Part shown: positions 34,034 through 42,379 of the stretch, one piece after another
How the letters are laid out: the number at the start of each line of letters is the position of its first letter
Numbering within the stretch: the first letter of the stretch is position 1
Assembly: GCA_958295715.1 (NCBI GenBank)
Contig: OY282371.1
Span: 372,001-436,000, forward strand
Direction: 5' to 3'
Source of the DNA: an uncultured Dehalococcoidia bacterium
Lineage (GTDB): Bacteria; Chloroflexota; Dehalococcoidia; Lucifugimonadales; GCA-2712585
DNA: 64,000 nucleotides
Notes under the pieces: model-generated
What the model was told of the DNA's origin: nothing
Databases searched by the model: none
The model's input: the letters and a program-made list of their open reading frames with translations, nothing else
Made by a program: the position numbers and the translations under genes

Positions 34034-35281
34034 ATGGCTAAAACGGACAGCGTGAAGGTTATTACGGGGAGCTTGCTGATAGACGGACTGGGAGGCGCGC
34101 CCGTTGAGAGGGGGGCGGTGGTGGTGGAGGGGTCGCGGATATCCTGGGCGGGACCGGAGAAGGACATGCCCCGGCGCGAGGGCCAGGAGGCGCAGACGCA
34201 CAACTTCCCGGAGGGGTGCGTTATGCCGGGGTTGGTGGACGTTCATACCCACACGAACCTGCCGGGCGACGGCACGGCCGTTGAGGAGGCGTCGGACGAG
34301 CCGGACGAGATGCTGACCCTGCGGTCGGCGTGGAACGCCCGCAAGCACTTGGAGACGGGGGTGACCACGGCGCGGGACAACGGCGGCAAGAACCTGACCA
34401 CCATGTATTTGAAGGAGGGCATCGAGCGCGGCTTCGTCCCGGGGCCGAGGATGGTCATCAGCGGACGCCCCATCACCATTACCGGGGGGCACTGCTGGCC
34501 CATGGGCGGGGAGGCCGACGGCGTTGACGGGGTGCGGCAGGCGGCCCGGCGGCTGATAAAGGAGGGGGTTGACTTCATCAAGATAATGACCACCGGCGGC
34601 GGCACCCGCAGCTCCTTCCCCATGCTGCCGTCCTTCAATCTTGACGAGTTGCAGGCCATCACCTACGAGGCCCATCTCTTTGGCAAGCTGGTGGGCGCCC
34701 ACTGCTCCTCAACCCAGGGCATAATCAACTCGCTGGACGCCGGGGCCGACATGCTCATTCACTGCACCTTCTTCGAGCCCGACGGTTCCTACAAGTACGA
34801 CCCCAAGGTGGGGGAGCGGATAGCGGAGACGGGCGTTTGGGTGAATCCTACCCTGCACGTGGGCACGGCGACGCTGCTGGTCCTCAAGGCCAGGCAGCGC
34901 GAGCGGGAGCTTTCCCACGAGGAAAAGGAGCTTTTGGAGACGACGAAGCGCCGGCTGGAGCAGCGGTTGGATAGCTGCCGGAGGCTGGTCGAGGCCGGGG
35001 CCAAGATGGTGTCCGGTTCGGACTCCGGCTGGAGCAACTACCCCATGGGCCGGTTTCAGAGGGAGGTTGAGGAGATGATGGACATTGGCTTGAGCGGCAT
35101 GAACGCCATCCTTTCGGGCACCCGGGAGGCGGCCAAGTCCATTGGCATGGAGGACCTGGTGGGATCCCTAGAGCCCGGCAAGGAGGCCGACGTGCTGGTG
35201 GTGAAGGGCAACCCCGCCCAAGACATCGGGGCCTTGTCGAGGGTCGAGGCCGTGTTCAAGGCGGGAGACAGGGTGGTGTAG
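34034..35281 (+). CDS. Imidazolonepropionase-like amidohydrolase
   Basis: 415 residues from the ATG at 34034, 8 bases after GGAGGG; earlier in-frame ATGs at 34013 and 34028 are possible. The N-terminal strand is followed by VMPGLVDVHTHTNL (HxH metal site near residue 62), GVTTARDNGG, GVDFIKIMTTGG, where the usual carboxylated lysine is found, GKLVGAHCSSTQG, LIHCTFFEP and a C-terminal GSLEPGKEADVLVVKGNPAQD. It belongs to the imidazolonepropionase/prolidase-like group of amidohydrolases with a metal-dependent hydrolytic reaction; the substrate is unknown. It is a single gene between AIM24 and a repeat-filled gap. Confidence 0.9.
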   Translation: MAKTDSVKVITGSLLIDGLGGAPVERGAVVVEGSRISWAGPEKDMPRREGQEAQTHNFPEGCVMPGLVDVHTHTNLPGDGTAVEEASDEPDEMLTLRSAWNARKHLETGVTTARDNGGKNLTTMYLKEGIERGFVPGPRMVISGRPITITGGHCWPMGGEADGVDGVRQAARRLIKEGVDFIKIMTTGGGTRSSFPMLPSFNLDELQAITYEAHLFGKLVGAHCSSTQGIINSLDAGADMLIHCTFFEPDGSYKYDPKVGERIAETGVWVNPTLHVGTATLLVLKARQRERELSHEEKELLETTKRRLEQRLDSCRRLVEAGAKMVSGSDSGWSNYPMGRFQREVEEMMDIGLSGMNAILSGTREAAKSIGMEDLVGSLEPGKEADVLVVKGNPAQDIGALSRVEAVFKAGDRVV

Positions 35282-35309
35282 GCCCCCTCGGCCAGACGCC
35301 TTCCCCTCT

Positions 35310-35367
35310 GTCATTCCCGCCCCGGCGGGAAGGGCGCGTGCGCCCACTTAGTTTTGAAGAGCCTTGG
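35310..35367 (+). repeat. Family II repeat copy
   Basis: A palindrome of the GTCATTCCCG type runs into GGGCGCGTGCGCCCACTTAG and TTTTGAAGAG. The same tail follows the palindromes at 28576 and 53219, and (on the minus strand) at 63621-63694. Confidence 0.7.
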
Positions 35368-35451
35368 CGGCTCCATGTAGGCGCTCCATAACCCCTTCTG
35401 ACGCCATTTCCGCCGCCCTCCCCCTTCCGCCGTAGCCGCCCGCTCTTTTCC

Positions 35452-35617
35452 GTCATTCCCGCGCAGGCGGGAATCCATCCTTCCCGATTCCTTCTAACGC
35501 CATCGTCCTCCTCTGACGGCAGGTTGAGGCGGCGGGTTCGGCCAAGGACGTGAGAGCGACACATTCGCTGTTCTGTATTGGGGCCTTCCTGGATTCCCGC
35601 CTACGCGGGAATGACGG
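35452..35617 (-). repeat. Composite MITE-like repeat, family I, copy 2
   Basis: Same organisation as the copy at 21041 but in reverse orientation: GTCATTCCCG at the left, then GGCGGGAATCCAT, CTAACGCCATCGTCCTCCTC, GAGAGCGACACATTCG, GGGGCCTTCCTGGATTCCCG and CGGGAATGAC at the right end. The gap 35282-35690 contains this element, a family II copy and no gene. Confidence 0.75.
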
Positions 35618-35690
35618 AAAAGGGAGGCAGGGAAGGGTAGAAGGGGGGCGCCGAGGATGTCGGCAACGGGAAGAGAGAGGAGGCGGGCGG

Positions 35691-37694
35691 CTACCGGGCG
35701 GGGGGAAACCGCTCCTCCCAGAGGCGGCCCTCGCCGGCCACGTACTGCCCGGTGCGGATGTAGTCGATAGGATACCCTGGAAGAGCAACTCTCGCTATAC
35801 AGTGTCCGCTAAAGCTCACGCCATCAACTGCAAAGCGAAAGTCCAGGTTATCGAAGCCCCACTGCCGACTGTACTCAGCAAGGTCGGCCTCATTGACGGG
35901 GATGACGTGCAGGAAGAACATGGCCTCAGTGTCGGCCATAGAGCATGGTTCCTTGACGTAGACCAAATTGTCCCCATCCCGATAGACGTCGAAGGTGGAG
36001 CGGACCGCAGGCTCGGTGGCGGTTATGGACTCGTACTCGGCACGGTGGAGCAGATAGGGGTCTACCGGCGCCGTGGGGCTGTCGTTATACCTCAACAGAA
36101 TCCCGTCGTCCAGAAAGGCCACCGGCTCCAGCTCAGGAAACGCTAGCAGGTCGGAGACGCCGTAGTCCCGTTCCGGGCACCAGGTAGACCCTACGCCATT
36201 GAGCCAGAGGACGTAGACGTCTCTCCGGGAGCCTTCACTTTTGCGGGAAAGGCGCGGCAGCAGCGCATCGGGGCATCTGATATAGCGGTGGCTTGTCGCG
36301 GGGCCGGTGTGGATGTACGCGGCGGCGGCCTCATTGCTGAACACAGCGCCATCATGGGACACTTCTCGCAGATATTCCAGGGACTCGGAGCCGGCCCACC
36401 TAGGGGACTCGAACCTCCACCGGTCTTGGTAATTAACCTCATCTATTTGGCGTAGATTCAGCCCAGCCTGGTACACCAACGACAGGGAGAGGAGGGCTAT
36501 GATGACGGGAGCCGCCAGACGCCCGCTTCTCATGGGGGGGGGGGGGGGGGCAGTAATTGGCGGTTTGTCACCGACTCTCAACGGCCCACGCCCCCGAACA
36601 TAGCTCAAGACCGGATCCAAGGCCGTCAAGACCAGAAACATCAATGGGACGTACACGACTGTTAGATACCTTGGCTCTAGCCATATATAGGTCCTTAGCA
36701 TCCCTGAAATGACAAGGGCCGCCAGGTGAACCAACGCAAACCCACCGAACATGAAAAAGGCCCTCCGGTGAGCGCCCGCCGTCTCCTTCCCACGGGCCCG
36801 CATGAGAACGAGGCCGAGGATGACTATGAAGGCCAAGACAATGATCCCGGCGTATCCCCAGAACGCGTTGGGGGACACCCATTCGGCAAGATGGCGAAGG
36901 ACTCCATCCAAAGTGTCCGCTAGGGAGTGGAACGGGTAGTCGCCCCTGGGTCCGGCGGGGGCGCCGTAGAGGAGGAGGTTCCGGAGCATCCACAGGCACA
37001 TGGGGGCCAGGGCGATGGACGCGTAGATGAATACCGGCTTCAGCCTCTGCGCCCAGGCGCCGGCGGGCCGGGATAGCAACAGCAGCGCTACCACGGGAAC
37101 TAACGCAATTCCCTGGTAGTGGGTCAGGAAGGCTAGGGCGCTAAAGGCCGAGGCCCAAAGTAGGGATGGGAACCGGCCCTTGACCATGAACTTGTCCGTC
37201 TGGACCAAAGCCAGGAGCGCGAACAGGCTGAAGGCCGTTTCCGACATGGCGAAGGACGCCATAAACGTCAACGGGATGGCGAAGGCCAGGAAGACGCAGC
37301 CCCAGAGCAGTAGGAAGCGGGACTCTAGCCGCGTCTCCAGGTATTTCCCCGCTACGAAGACCGTCGCCCCGAAGATGACGGCGTTCAGAGGCCCGGCCAC
37401 GTCGTGAGGGTCAAAAATCCCGAGCCCGGCCGCGGCCAAGAGCATGGGATACAAGGGAGCGAATGACTCGTAGGGGAAGCCTTCAAAGACGGTGAACCCC
37501 GCTCCATCCAACAGGTTCCGCGCCACCGATATGTAGTTTACGGAGTCCCGGGTCAGGGCCACGCCGTAGTCTGCTTGCCTCGCCATGACCAAGACACCGG
37601 CCAGCGCCGACAGGGCGGCCAGTTGGAGGGTGAAGGGGCTAGGGCGGAGGCGGAGCGCGGAACTGAGCGTCTTCATGCAGCCGCATTTTACCAT
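35691..37694 (-). CDS. Polytopic membrane protein, glycosyltransferase-C-like, with a homopolymer tract
   Basis: 667 residues (start 37694, or the ATG at 37676). About ten hydrophobic helices fill residues 20-430. An early exposed loop reads ALTRDSVNYISVARNLL, like the acidic catalytic loop of GT-C membrane glycosyltransferases (dolichol-phosphate mannosyl or ArnT type), and the C-terminal 250 residues are soluble. The family is not firmly recognised. A run of 17 G on the plus strand (36534-36550) encodes APPPPP at the end of the membrane part, so a one-base slip would shift the frame and truncate the soluble domain. Codon use and GC in the last third are slightly lower than in neighbouring genes. 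No operon partner is visible. Confidence 0.75.
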   Translation of the reverse strand: MVKCGCMKTLSSALRLRPSPFTLQLAALSALAGVLVMARQADYGVALTRDSVNYISVARNLLDGAGFTVFEGFPYESFAPLYPMLLAAAGLGIFDPHDVAGPLNAVIFGATVFVAGKYLETRLESRFLLLWGCVFLAFAIPLTFMASFAMSETAFSLFALLALVQTDKFMVKGRFPSLLWASAFSALAFLTHYQGIALVPVVALLLLSRPAGAWAQRLKPVFIYASIALAPMCLWMLRNLLLYGAPAGPRGDYPFHSLADTLDGVLRHLAEWVSPNAFWGYAGIIVLAFIVILGLVLMRARGKETAGAHRRAFFMFGGFALVHLAALVISGMLRTYIWLEPRYLTVVYVPLMFLVLTALDPVLSYVRGRGPLRVGDKPPITAPPPPPMRSGRLAAPVIIALLSLSLVYQAGLNLRQIDEVNYQDRWRFESPRWAGSESLEYLREVSHDGAVFSNEAAAAYIHTGPATSHRYIRCPDALLPRLSRKSEGSRRDVYVLWLNGVGSTWCPERDYGVSDLLAFPELEPVAFLDDGILLRYNDSPTAPVDPYLLHRAEYESITATEPAVRSTFDVYRDGDNLVYVKEPCSMADTEAMFFLHVIPVNEADLAEYSRQWGFDNLDFRFAVDGVSFSGHCIARVALPGYPIDYIRTGQYVAGEGRLWEERFPPAR
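36534..36550. repeat. Homopolymeric G17 tract inside a coding region
   Basis: Seventeen consecutive G residues on the plus strand (C on the coding strand), giving proline codons in the membrane protein gene at 35691-37694. Such tracts are typical sites of slipped-strand variation, and also of sequencing and assembly error. Confidence 0.9.
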
Positions 37695-37756
37695 ACCCCA
37701 GGGAGAGGGGGCCGCGCGAAACCCGGTTGGCCCGGCTCAACGCCGACGGGGAGGGG

Positions 37757-37784
37757 ATGGATTCCCGCCTGCGCGGGAATGAAG
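37757..37784. repeat. Solitary GTCATTCCCG-type palindrome
   Basis: GGATTCCCG-CCTGCG-CGGGAATGA, a single copy of the intergenic palindrome family between the membrane protein gene and the CorC-like gene. Confidence 0.75.
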
Positions 37785-37842
37785 GGATGGTGAGGCGGGA
37801 ACGACGGTGCGCGGTTGAAGTCGGGCGGGCGTAGGCGGCGCC

Positions 37843-39000
37843 CTAGTCGGCGTTGTTGCTGACGGGGGCGGGGGCCAGGAGCAGCTTGGTGAGCCTTCTT
37901 CCCATGGTGGAGAGGACCTTTATCCGCAGGCCCTTGTACATCACCTCGTCGCCCACTTGGGGTATCTTGCCCAAGGCGCTGTAGACCAGGCCGCCAATGG
38001 TGTCCACGTCAGTCTGGTGTAGGTCCAGGGGCACGAGGTCCTCCAGGTCGTTGAGGGACGTCCCTGCATCCACTATCAGGTTGCCGTTATCCTCCCGCGA
38101 TATCTGGGGCGCGGTGGAGGTGGAGAACTCGTCCTCAATTTCGCCGACTATTTCTTCCAGGAGGTCTTCAATGGTGACGAGGCCCTCGGTTCCGCCGTGC
38201 TCGTCTATGACGATGGCCATCTGGACCCGCCGCTTCTGGAACTCGGCCAGCAACTCGTCCAACCGCTTGGTCTCGGGCACGAAGAAGGGTTCCATGATGA
38301 GTTCTGACAGGGGAGGCCAAGGCGGTTCGGTGTTGAGCAGGGGCATGAGACGCCTTGAGTAGATGACGCCGACCACGTTGTCGATGGTCTCTCTGTAGAC
38401 GGGGAGCTTGCTGTGCCCGGAGACCAGCATCCGGTTGATGACGGCGGTGAGATTGTCCTCCAGGTCCACGGCCACCACGTCCAGACGCGGCGCCATGATG
38501 TCCCTGGCGTTGAATTCGCCCAGCCGGAGGATGGAGCGTATCATGGAGCGTTCCCGTTCATCCAGCACAGTATGCTCTTCGGAAGCCATGACGGACTCCA
38601 GGTCCTGGGGCAGTGAGTGGCCGCCGTTAGTCTGGAGTTGAGGCGCTGCGCCGCCGGGCCCGGCGGTGAGCCGGTGGAGGGGGGAGGTGAGGAACAGGGC
38701 GACGGCGGGCCGCTTTGAGGCTATGAGGCCGCAGAGCAGCCGGATGAGGATGAGGAGGGCAAGCAGGGCGACGGAGAAGGCGGCGGCCAGGGGCCACGTC
38801 ATCCATGACAGGGAGAAGAGGAGGGCGACGCCGGATATGCCCATGGATACGGCGGCGCCAAGGCGCAGCAGGGCCAAGAGTTGGGGTTCCGTCTTGGGGT
38901 TCGTGTTGGCGCTGGCGAGGGCTTGTCTAAGGCTGGTGTATGTGAAGGTCAGCAGCGAGCCTGCCAGGACCAGACCCGATAATAAGCCACTTGCATCCAA
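37843..39000 (-). CDS. HlyC/CorC-family protein with CBS pair
   Basis: 385 residues. Three hydrophobic helices lie in residues 1-95 (a short DUF21-like membrane part). A CBS pair begins with ARDIMAPRLDVVAVD near residue 165, contains LPVYRETIDNVVGVIYSRRL and VQMAIVIDEHGGTEGLVTIEDLLEEIVGEIEDE, and is followed by the CorC_HlyC domain (DTIGGLVYSALGKIPQVGDEV). Such proteins are implicated in magnesium/cobalt efflux. The membrane region is shorter than in typical four-helix DUF21 proteins. It lies 38 bases downstream of glmU on the same strand and may share its transcript. Confidence 0.9.
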   Translation of the reverse strand: MDASGLLSGLVLAGSLLTFTYTSLRQALASANTNPKTEPQLLALLRLGAAVSMGISGVALLFSLSWMTWPLAAAFSVALLALLILIRLLCGLIASKRPAVALFLTSPLHRLTAGPGGAAPQLQTNGGHSLPQDLESVMASEEHTVLDERERSMIRSILRLGEFNARDIMAPRLDVVAVDLEDNLTAVINRMLVSGHSKLPVYRETIDNVVGVIYSRRLMPLLNTEPPWPPLSELIMEPFFVPETKRLDELLAEFQKRRVQMAIVIDEHGGTEGLVTIEDLLEEIVGEIEDEFSTSTAPQISREDNGNLIVDAGTSLNDLEDLVPLDLHQTDVDTIGGLVYSALGKIPQVGDEVMYKGLRIKVLSTMGRRLTKLLLAPAPVSNNAD

Positions 39001-39038
39001 AATCGTATCACCTGAAGGTCTCAGAGTCGCAAAGCGGT

Positions 39039-40385
39039 TTAGGGAGACCTCTCTTTGATTCTAGCAGGCATCCCTAGCGCAAGTCTATAAGGTGGGACGT
39101 CTTTTGTGACGACTGCTCCGGCCCCGGTGGCGGCCCCCTTGCCCACCTCCACGGGGGCGACCAGCATGGTGTCGGAGCCGATGAAGGCGTCTTCACCTAT
39201 GCGGGTGGCGTGTTTGCTGGCGCCGTCGAAGTTGCAGGTGACGAGGCCGGCGCCGAGGTTGGCGTTGGCCCCCACCTGAGCGTCGCCCACGTATCCGAAG
39301 TGCCCCATCTTGACCCCCTCGGCTAGGCGGCTCTCCTTGATTTCGGCGAAATTCCCCACGCGGACCTCCCGCCCCAGGTGGGCGCCGCGTCTCAGGTGGC
39401 TGTAGGGGCCGACGCGGACATTCTGCTCCAAGACGGACTCTTCAATGACTGAGAGCAGGACTTGGCAGTTGTCCCCCACGTCGGAGTCTCGGATTAGGGC
39501 GCCGGGGCCAAGGACGCAATGGCTTCCAACCTTGGTTGCTCCTGATAGGTGGGTGTTGGGGTGGATGACGGTGTCCCGGCCGATAGAGACGCCGGCGTCT
39601 ATGAAGGTCGAGGGCGGGTCGATGAGGGTCACGCCTTCCCGCATCCAGCCCTCGCGGATGCGTTGGCGCAGGGCGGACTCGGCCAGGGCCAGGCGTATCC
39701 GGTCGTTTATGCCGACGGTCTCGGTGGGGTCGTTGGTGACCAGGGGGCTGACCCTGTGGTTCTCGTTGTGGGCAATAGATATTAACTCGGTGAGGTAGAA
39801 CTCGCCGGCGGGGCCGGGCTTTAGGGCGCGGAGATGGGGCCACAGCCACGAGGCCTCGAAGCAGTATATGCCGGCGTTGGTCTCGTTGGAGGGTGGCGCG
39901 CCGTCGAAGTCGGCGGGCTCGACGATGGCCGTGACGTTGCCCCCGGCGTCCCGGAGGGCACGGCCCAGGTCCTCCTGGCCGGAGGCCGTGGAGGTCAGGA
40001 GGGTTACCGGGCCGTCTTCACGGGCGTGGAGGGCCGTGAGGCTTCGGATGGTGGAGGGTTGGATTAGGGGCACGTCGCCCATGACCACCACCAGGTTTGA
40101 GGCCGCCTTTTCCAGGAGCGGGGCGCACTGGAGGAGTGCGTGGGCGGCGCCCAGGGGTTCCTCCTGTTCCACGCACTGGAGGGAGTCGCCAAATAACGCC
40201 CTGGCCTCTGCCGCCCATGAGGGGGCCACCACCAGGAGGACGTCATCTATTCCCGCGGCCCGCAGGGTATCCACCGGATAGGTGAGCATGGGCCTGCCGC
40301 ACAGGTGATGGAGGACTTTTGGGGTCTGAGACCGCATCCGGGTCCCTTGGCCTGCGGCCAGTACAATGCCAACCCAGTCCTTCAT
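39039..40385 (-). CDS. glmU: Bifunctional UDP-N-acetylglucosamine pyrophosphorylase / glucosamine-1-phosphate acetyltransferase GlmU
   Basis: 448 residues. The N-terminal uridylyltransferase domain starts GIVLAAGQGTRMRSQTPKVLH and contains VVVMGDVPLIQPSTI. The C-terminal left-handed beta-helix is visible as hexapeptide repeats (IGRDTVIHPNTHLSGATKVG, GVKMGHFGYVGDAQVGANANLG) with the acetyltransferase residues in GSDTMLVAPVEVGKGAATGAGAVVTKDV. It makes UDP-GlcNAc, the precursor for peptidoglycan and surface glycans. An AAGGAG box lies about 12 bases before the ATG. The two nucleotide-sugar domains are complete. Confidence 0.96.
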   Translation of the reverse strand: MKDWVGIVLAAGQGTRMRSQTPKVLHHLCGRPMLTYPVDTLRAAGIDDVLLVVAPSWAAEARALFGDSLQCVEQEEPLGAAHALLQCAPLLEKAASNLVVVMGDVPLIQPSTIRSLTALHAREDGPVTLLTSTASGQEDLGRALRDAGGNVTAIVEPADFDGAPPSNETNAGIYCFEASWLWPHLRALKPGPAGEFYLTELISIAHNENHRVSPLVTNDPTETVGINDRIRLALAESALRQRIREGWMREGVTLIDPPSTFIDAGVSIGRDTVIHPNTHLSGATKVGSHCVLGPGALIRDSDVGDNCQVLLSVIEESVLEQNVRVGPYSHLRRGAHLGREVRVGNFAEIKESRLAEGVKMGHFGYVGDAQVGANANLGAGLVTCNFDGASKHATRIGEDAFIGSDTMLVAPVEVGKGAATGAGAVVTKDVPPYRLALGMPARIKERSP

Positions 40386-40515
40386 ATAATATAGGCGCTC
40401 CTTAAGCCCCGCGACGGGGGTCTGTTGTCGTTGGGGGCGTTCTCCAAGCCCGGCGCCGGGCCGGGGAAGGCCCCTTCAATGCTACAGGAAGGAGCCGGGG
40501 GAGTTCAACGTAAAC

Positions 40516-40544
40516 TTGTGGGCTTTTTGGGGGCGTGCTATCCT
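40516..40544 (+). promoter_or_regulatory. Promoter of the tRNA-Arg gene
   Basis: TTGTGG (40516-40521), a 17-base spacer and TATCCT (40539-40544), with the tRNA beginning 9 bases downstream. Confidence 0.6.
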
Positions 40545-40552
40545 TTAGGCAA

Positions 40553-40627
40553 GCCCCTGTAGCTCAGCGGATAGAGCGCTGGCCTCCGGAGCCAGGCGCG
40601 GGTGTTCGAGTCACCCCAGGGGCGCCA
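40553..40627 (+). tRNA. tRNA-Arg (anticodon CCG)
   Basis: 75 bases including the encoded CCA. Acceptor GCCCCTG pairs with CAGGGGC, the D arm has GCTC/GAGC, the anticodon stem CTGGC/GCCAG encloses CTCCGGA with CCG at 34-36, and the T arm GGGTG/CACCC encloses TTCGAGT. It reads CGG. Confidence 0.93.
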
Positions 40628-40678
40628 TCCCCCAAGGGGAGCCATCTGTAGATAGGCGTCGTTGGCCGGGGGCGGCTT

Positions 40679-40753
40679 CGGGGCGTGGCGCAGTGGGAGC
40701 GCGCATGGTTTGGGACCATGAGGCCGTGAGTTCAAACCTCACCGCCCCGACCA
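40679..40753 (+). tRNA. tRNA-Pro (anticodon TGG)
   Basis: 75 bases including the encoded CCA. Acceptor CGGGGCG pairs with CGCCCCG, the D arm has GCGC/GCGC, the anticodon stem CATGG/CCATG encloses TTTGGGA with TGG at 34-36, and the T arm GTGAG/CTCAC encloses TTCAAAC. It reads CCA and, by wobble, other proline codons. Confidence 0.93.
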
Positions 40754-40836
40754 TTTAGATACGGAGTTCGAGGGTAGGATTCAGCCAAGGTTCCCGGATA
40801 ATCCTCCGGAGGGAATGACGGAGAGAGGCGCGTTTT

Positions 40837-40992
40837 ATGGGATCAGCCAGGCCCAACTGGTACTACGACCATCCCCCCGCCTGCACCTGCGCCGGGTGCA
40901 ACGATAAGCGGTTAAACCGCAAGAGCGCGGGGCAGAGGTTTAAGCTGTGGCTGAGGAAGACCTTGTGGCCCTTTGGCCGGCGCCGCAGGTAG
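40837..40992 (+). CDS. Small HPPxCTC-motif protein (51 residues)
   Basis: ATG 40837 to TAG 40990, with AGAGG about 9 bases upstream. The peptide starts MGSARPNWYYDHPPACTCAGC, shown here to the third cysteine only in part, and ends in a basic tail (WPFGRRRR). Three cysteines and a histidine (H-x3-C-x-C-x2-C) are close together, which suggests a zinc-knuckle or other metal site. The family is not firmly known to me; the HPPxCTCxxC pattern looks like a conserved small motif. It lies between tRNA-Pro and an SDR gene. The next gene starts 91 bases later. Confidence 0.5.
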   Translation: MGSARPNWYYDHPPACTCAGCNDKRLNRKSAGQRFKLWLRKTLWPFGRRRR

Positions 40993-41083
40993 AACGGGTC
41001 GTCCTCCGTGTTCCTCTGTGAGAGACGGCGGTTGGAAGCCGCAGCCGAGACTCTTTTCCACGCCAAAATGCGAGGGTTGAAGA

Positions 41084-41869
41084 ATGGTTGAGCGTCGTCC
41101 CCGGCTGGAAGGCAAGGTGGCCATTGTGACCGGCGCGGGGGCTCAGGGAACGGTCATGGGCAACGGCAAGGCGGTGAGCATCCTGTTCGCGCGGGAGGGG
41201 GCCAAGGTCTTGCTGGTGGACAGGGTGGAGGAGAGGGCCAGAGACACGTGGGAAGCTATCCGCGGCGAGGGCGGGACGGCCAGCGTGTACGCCGCCGACG
41301 TGACCGGTGAGGAGCAGTGCCGGGGGATGGTTGAGGCGGCGGTGGAGCGGTACGGCGGCGTGGATATTTTGCATAACAACGTTGGGGTGAACGGGCCGGG
41401 GAGCGTTGTGGAGGTGAGCCGGGAGGAGTGGGACAGGGTGATGGCGATAAACCTCACCTCTATGATGCTTACGAGCAGGCACGCGATACCTCATATGGCC
41501 GCCGCCGGCGGGGGAGCCATAATTAACGTGTCGTCCATTTCCGCCATCCGTCCCAGGGGCATGACCTCCTACACGGTGTCGAAGGCCGGGGTTATCGCCC
41601 TGACCCAGGCCATGGCCATCGATCACGCCAAGGACGGGATAAGGGTTAACTGCATTCTGCCGGGGCCGGCCTACACCTCCATGGTGGCGGGCGGGATGTC
41701 GGAAGATACGCGGGAGTTGCGGCGCCGGGCGTCCCCCCTGAGGGTGGAGGGGAATTCTTGGGACGTGGCGTGGGCCGCGGTGTATCTGGCCGGCGACGAG
41801 GCGCGGTGGGTGACGGGCGTGGCTTTGCCCGTGGATGGCGGCGTGACGCTGGATAGCCCCCGGCGGTAG
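41084..41869 (+). CDS. Short-chain dehydrogenase/reductase (SDR)
   Basis: 261 residues. The glycine-rich nucleotide loop is stretched: VTGAGAQGTVMGNGKAVS instead of the usual TGxxxGIG, as in a subset of SDRs. The other landmarks are normal: DILHNNVGVN, the catalytic serine in INVSSISAIRPRG, YTVSKAG (Tyr/Lys) and ILPGPAYTSM. Asp in LLVDRVEE points to NAD. The substrate is unknown. It is distinct from the SDR at 17927, which has the classical loop. Confidence 0.9.
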   Translation: MVERRPRLEGKVAIVTGAGAQGTVMGNGKAVSILFAREGAKVLLVDRVEERARDTWEAIRGEGGTASVYAADVTGEEQCRGMVEAAVERYGGVDILHNNVGVNGPGSVVEVSREEWDRVMAINLTSMMLTSRHAIPHMAAAGGGAIINVSSISAIRPRGMTSYTVSKAGVIALTQAMAIDHAKDGIRVNCILPGPAYTSMVAGGMSEDTRELRRRASPLRVEGNSWDVAWAAVYLAGDEARWVTGVALPVDGGVTLDSPRR

Positions 41870-41971
41870 CCCCGCGATAGCGCGATAGATCCCTTAGAGA
41901 CTTGGGCGGCTCTGGTCCAAAGAGGCTTGGGAGAAACCGGGTTAGCCCAGCATAGCATGGGAGGAACGGAA

Positions 41972-42292
41972 ATGCAGAACGGTGTGGTCAGGGGAAAGAC
42001 CGCTATCGGCATGGTTGCCGTGGGTACGCAAAACGCCTTTGGCGTGGTTGTTGCAGCCACCTTTAACGCCATCGGTCTCGTTGCGGCGGCCCTTATAAAC
42101 GCCATAGGGCTTGTCTCCATTAGCCCGGTGAACGCCGTCGGCCTGGTCGCCATAGGGGGCGTGAACGCTGTCGGCGTGATTGCCATTGGAGGCGTGAACG
42201 CCGTGGGTGTGATTGCCATCGGCGGCCTGGATGCGACCGGCGTCGTGGCCATAAGCTTTAGGAACGCGAGAAGCCTCCTCCCCATAGGGTAA
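41972..42292 (+). CDS. Repeat protein with nine 11-residue NAVGxVAIGGV units
   Basis: 106 residues from the ATG at 41972 with GGAGGAACGG upstream; a longer frame from TTG 41927 has no such site. After about 9 residues the sequence is made of 11-residue repeats: TAIGMVAVGTQ, NAFGVVVAATF, NAIGLVAAALI, NAIGLVSISPV, NAVGLVAIGGV, NAVGVIAIGGV, NAVGVIAIGGL, DATGVVAISFR and a degenerate end. Asn/Asp at the turn and alternating small hydrophobics suggest a compact beta-solenoid or self-assembling fibre. No signal peptide is visible. The function is unknown. Confidence 0.7.
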   Translation: MQNGVVRGKTAIGMVAVGTQNAFGVVVAATFNAIGLVAAALINAIGLVSISPVNAVGLVAIGGVNAVGVIAIGGVNAVGVIAIGGLDATGVVAISFRNARSLLPIG

Positions 42293-42379
42293 TCCCCCCC
42301 TCGCGCCGCGCCTGCGCTACGTTAAACCGGGTCACGTCCACCGAGTACGAGTGATCCCCCCTCGCGCCGCGCCTGCGCT
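42292..42379. repeat. Pair of about 26-bp direct repeats, 61 bp apart
   Basis: A run of C followed by CTCGCGCCGCGCCTGCGCT occurs at about 42294-42318 and 42356-42379, 61 bp apart, with unrelated sequence between. The second copy reaches the stop codon of the threonine synthase-like gene. Confidence 0.7.
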
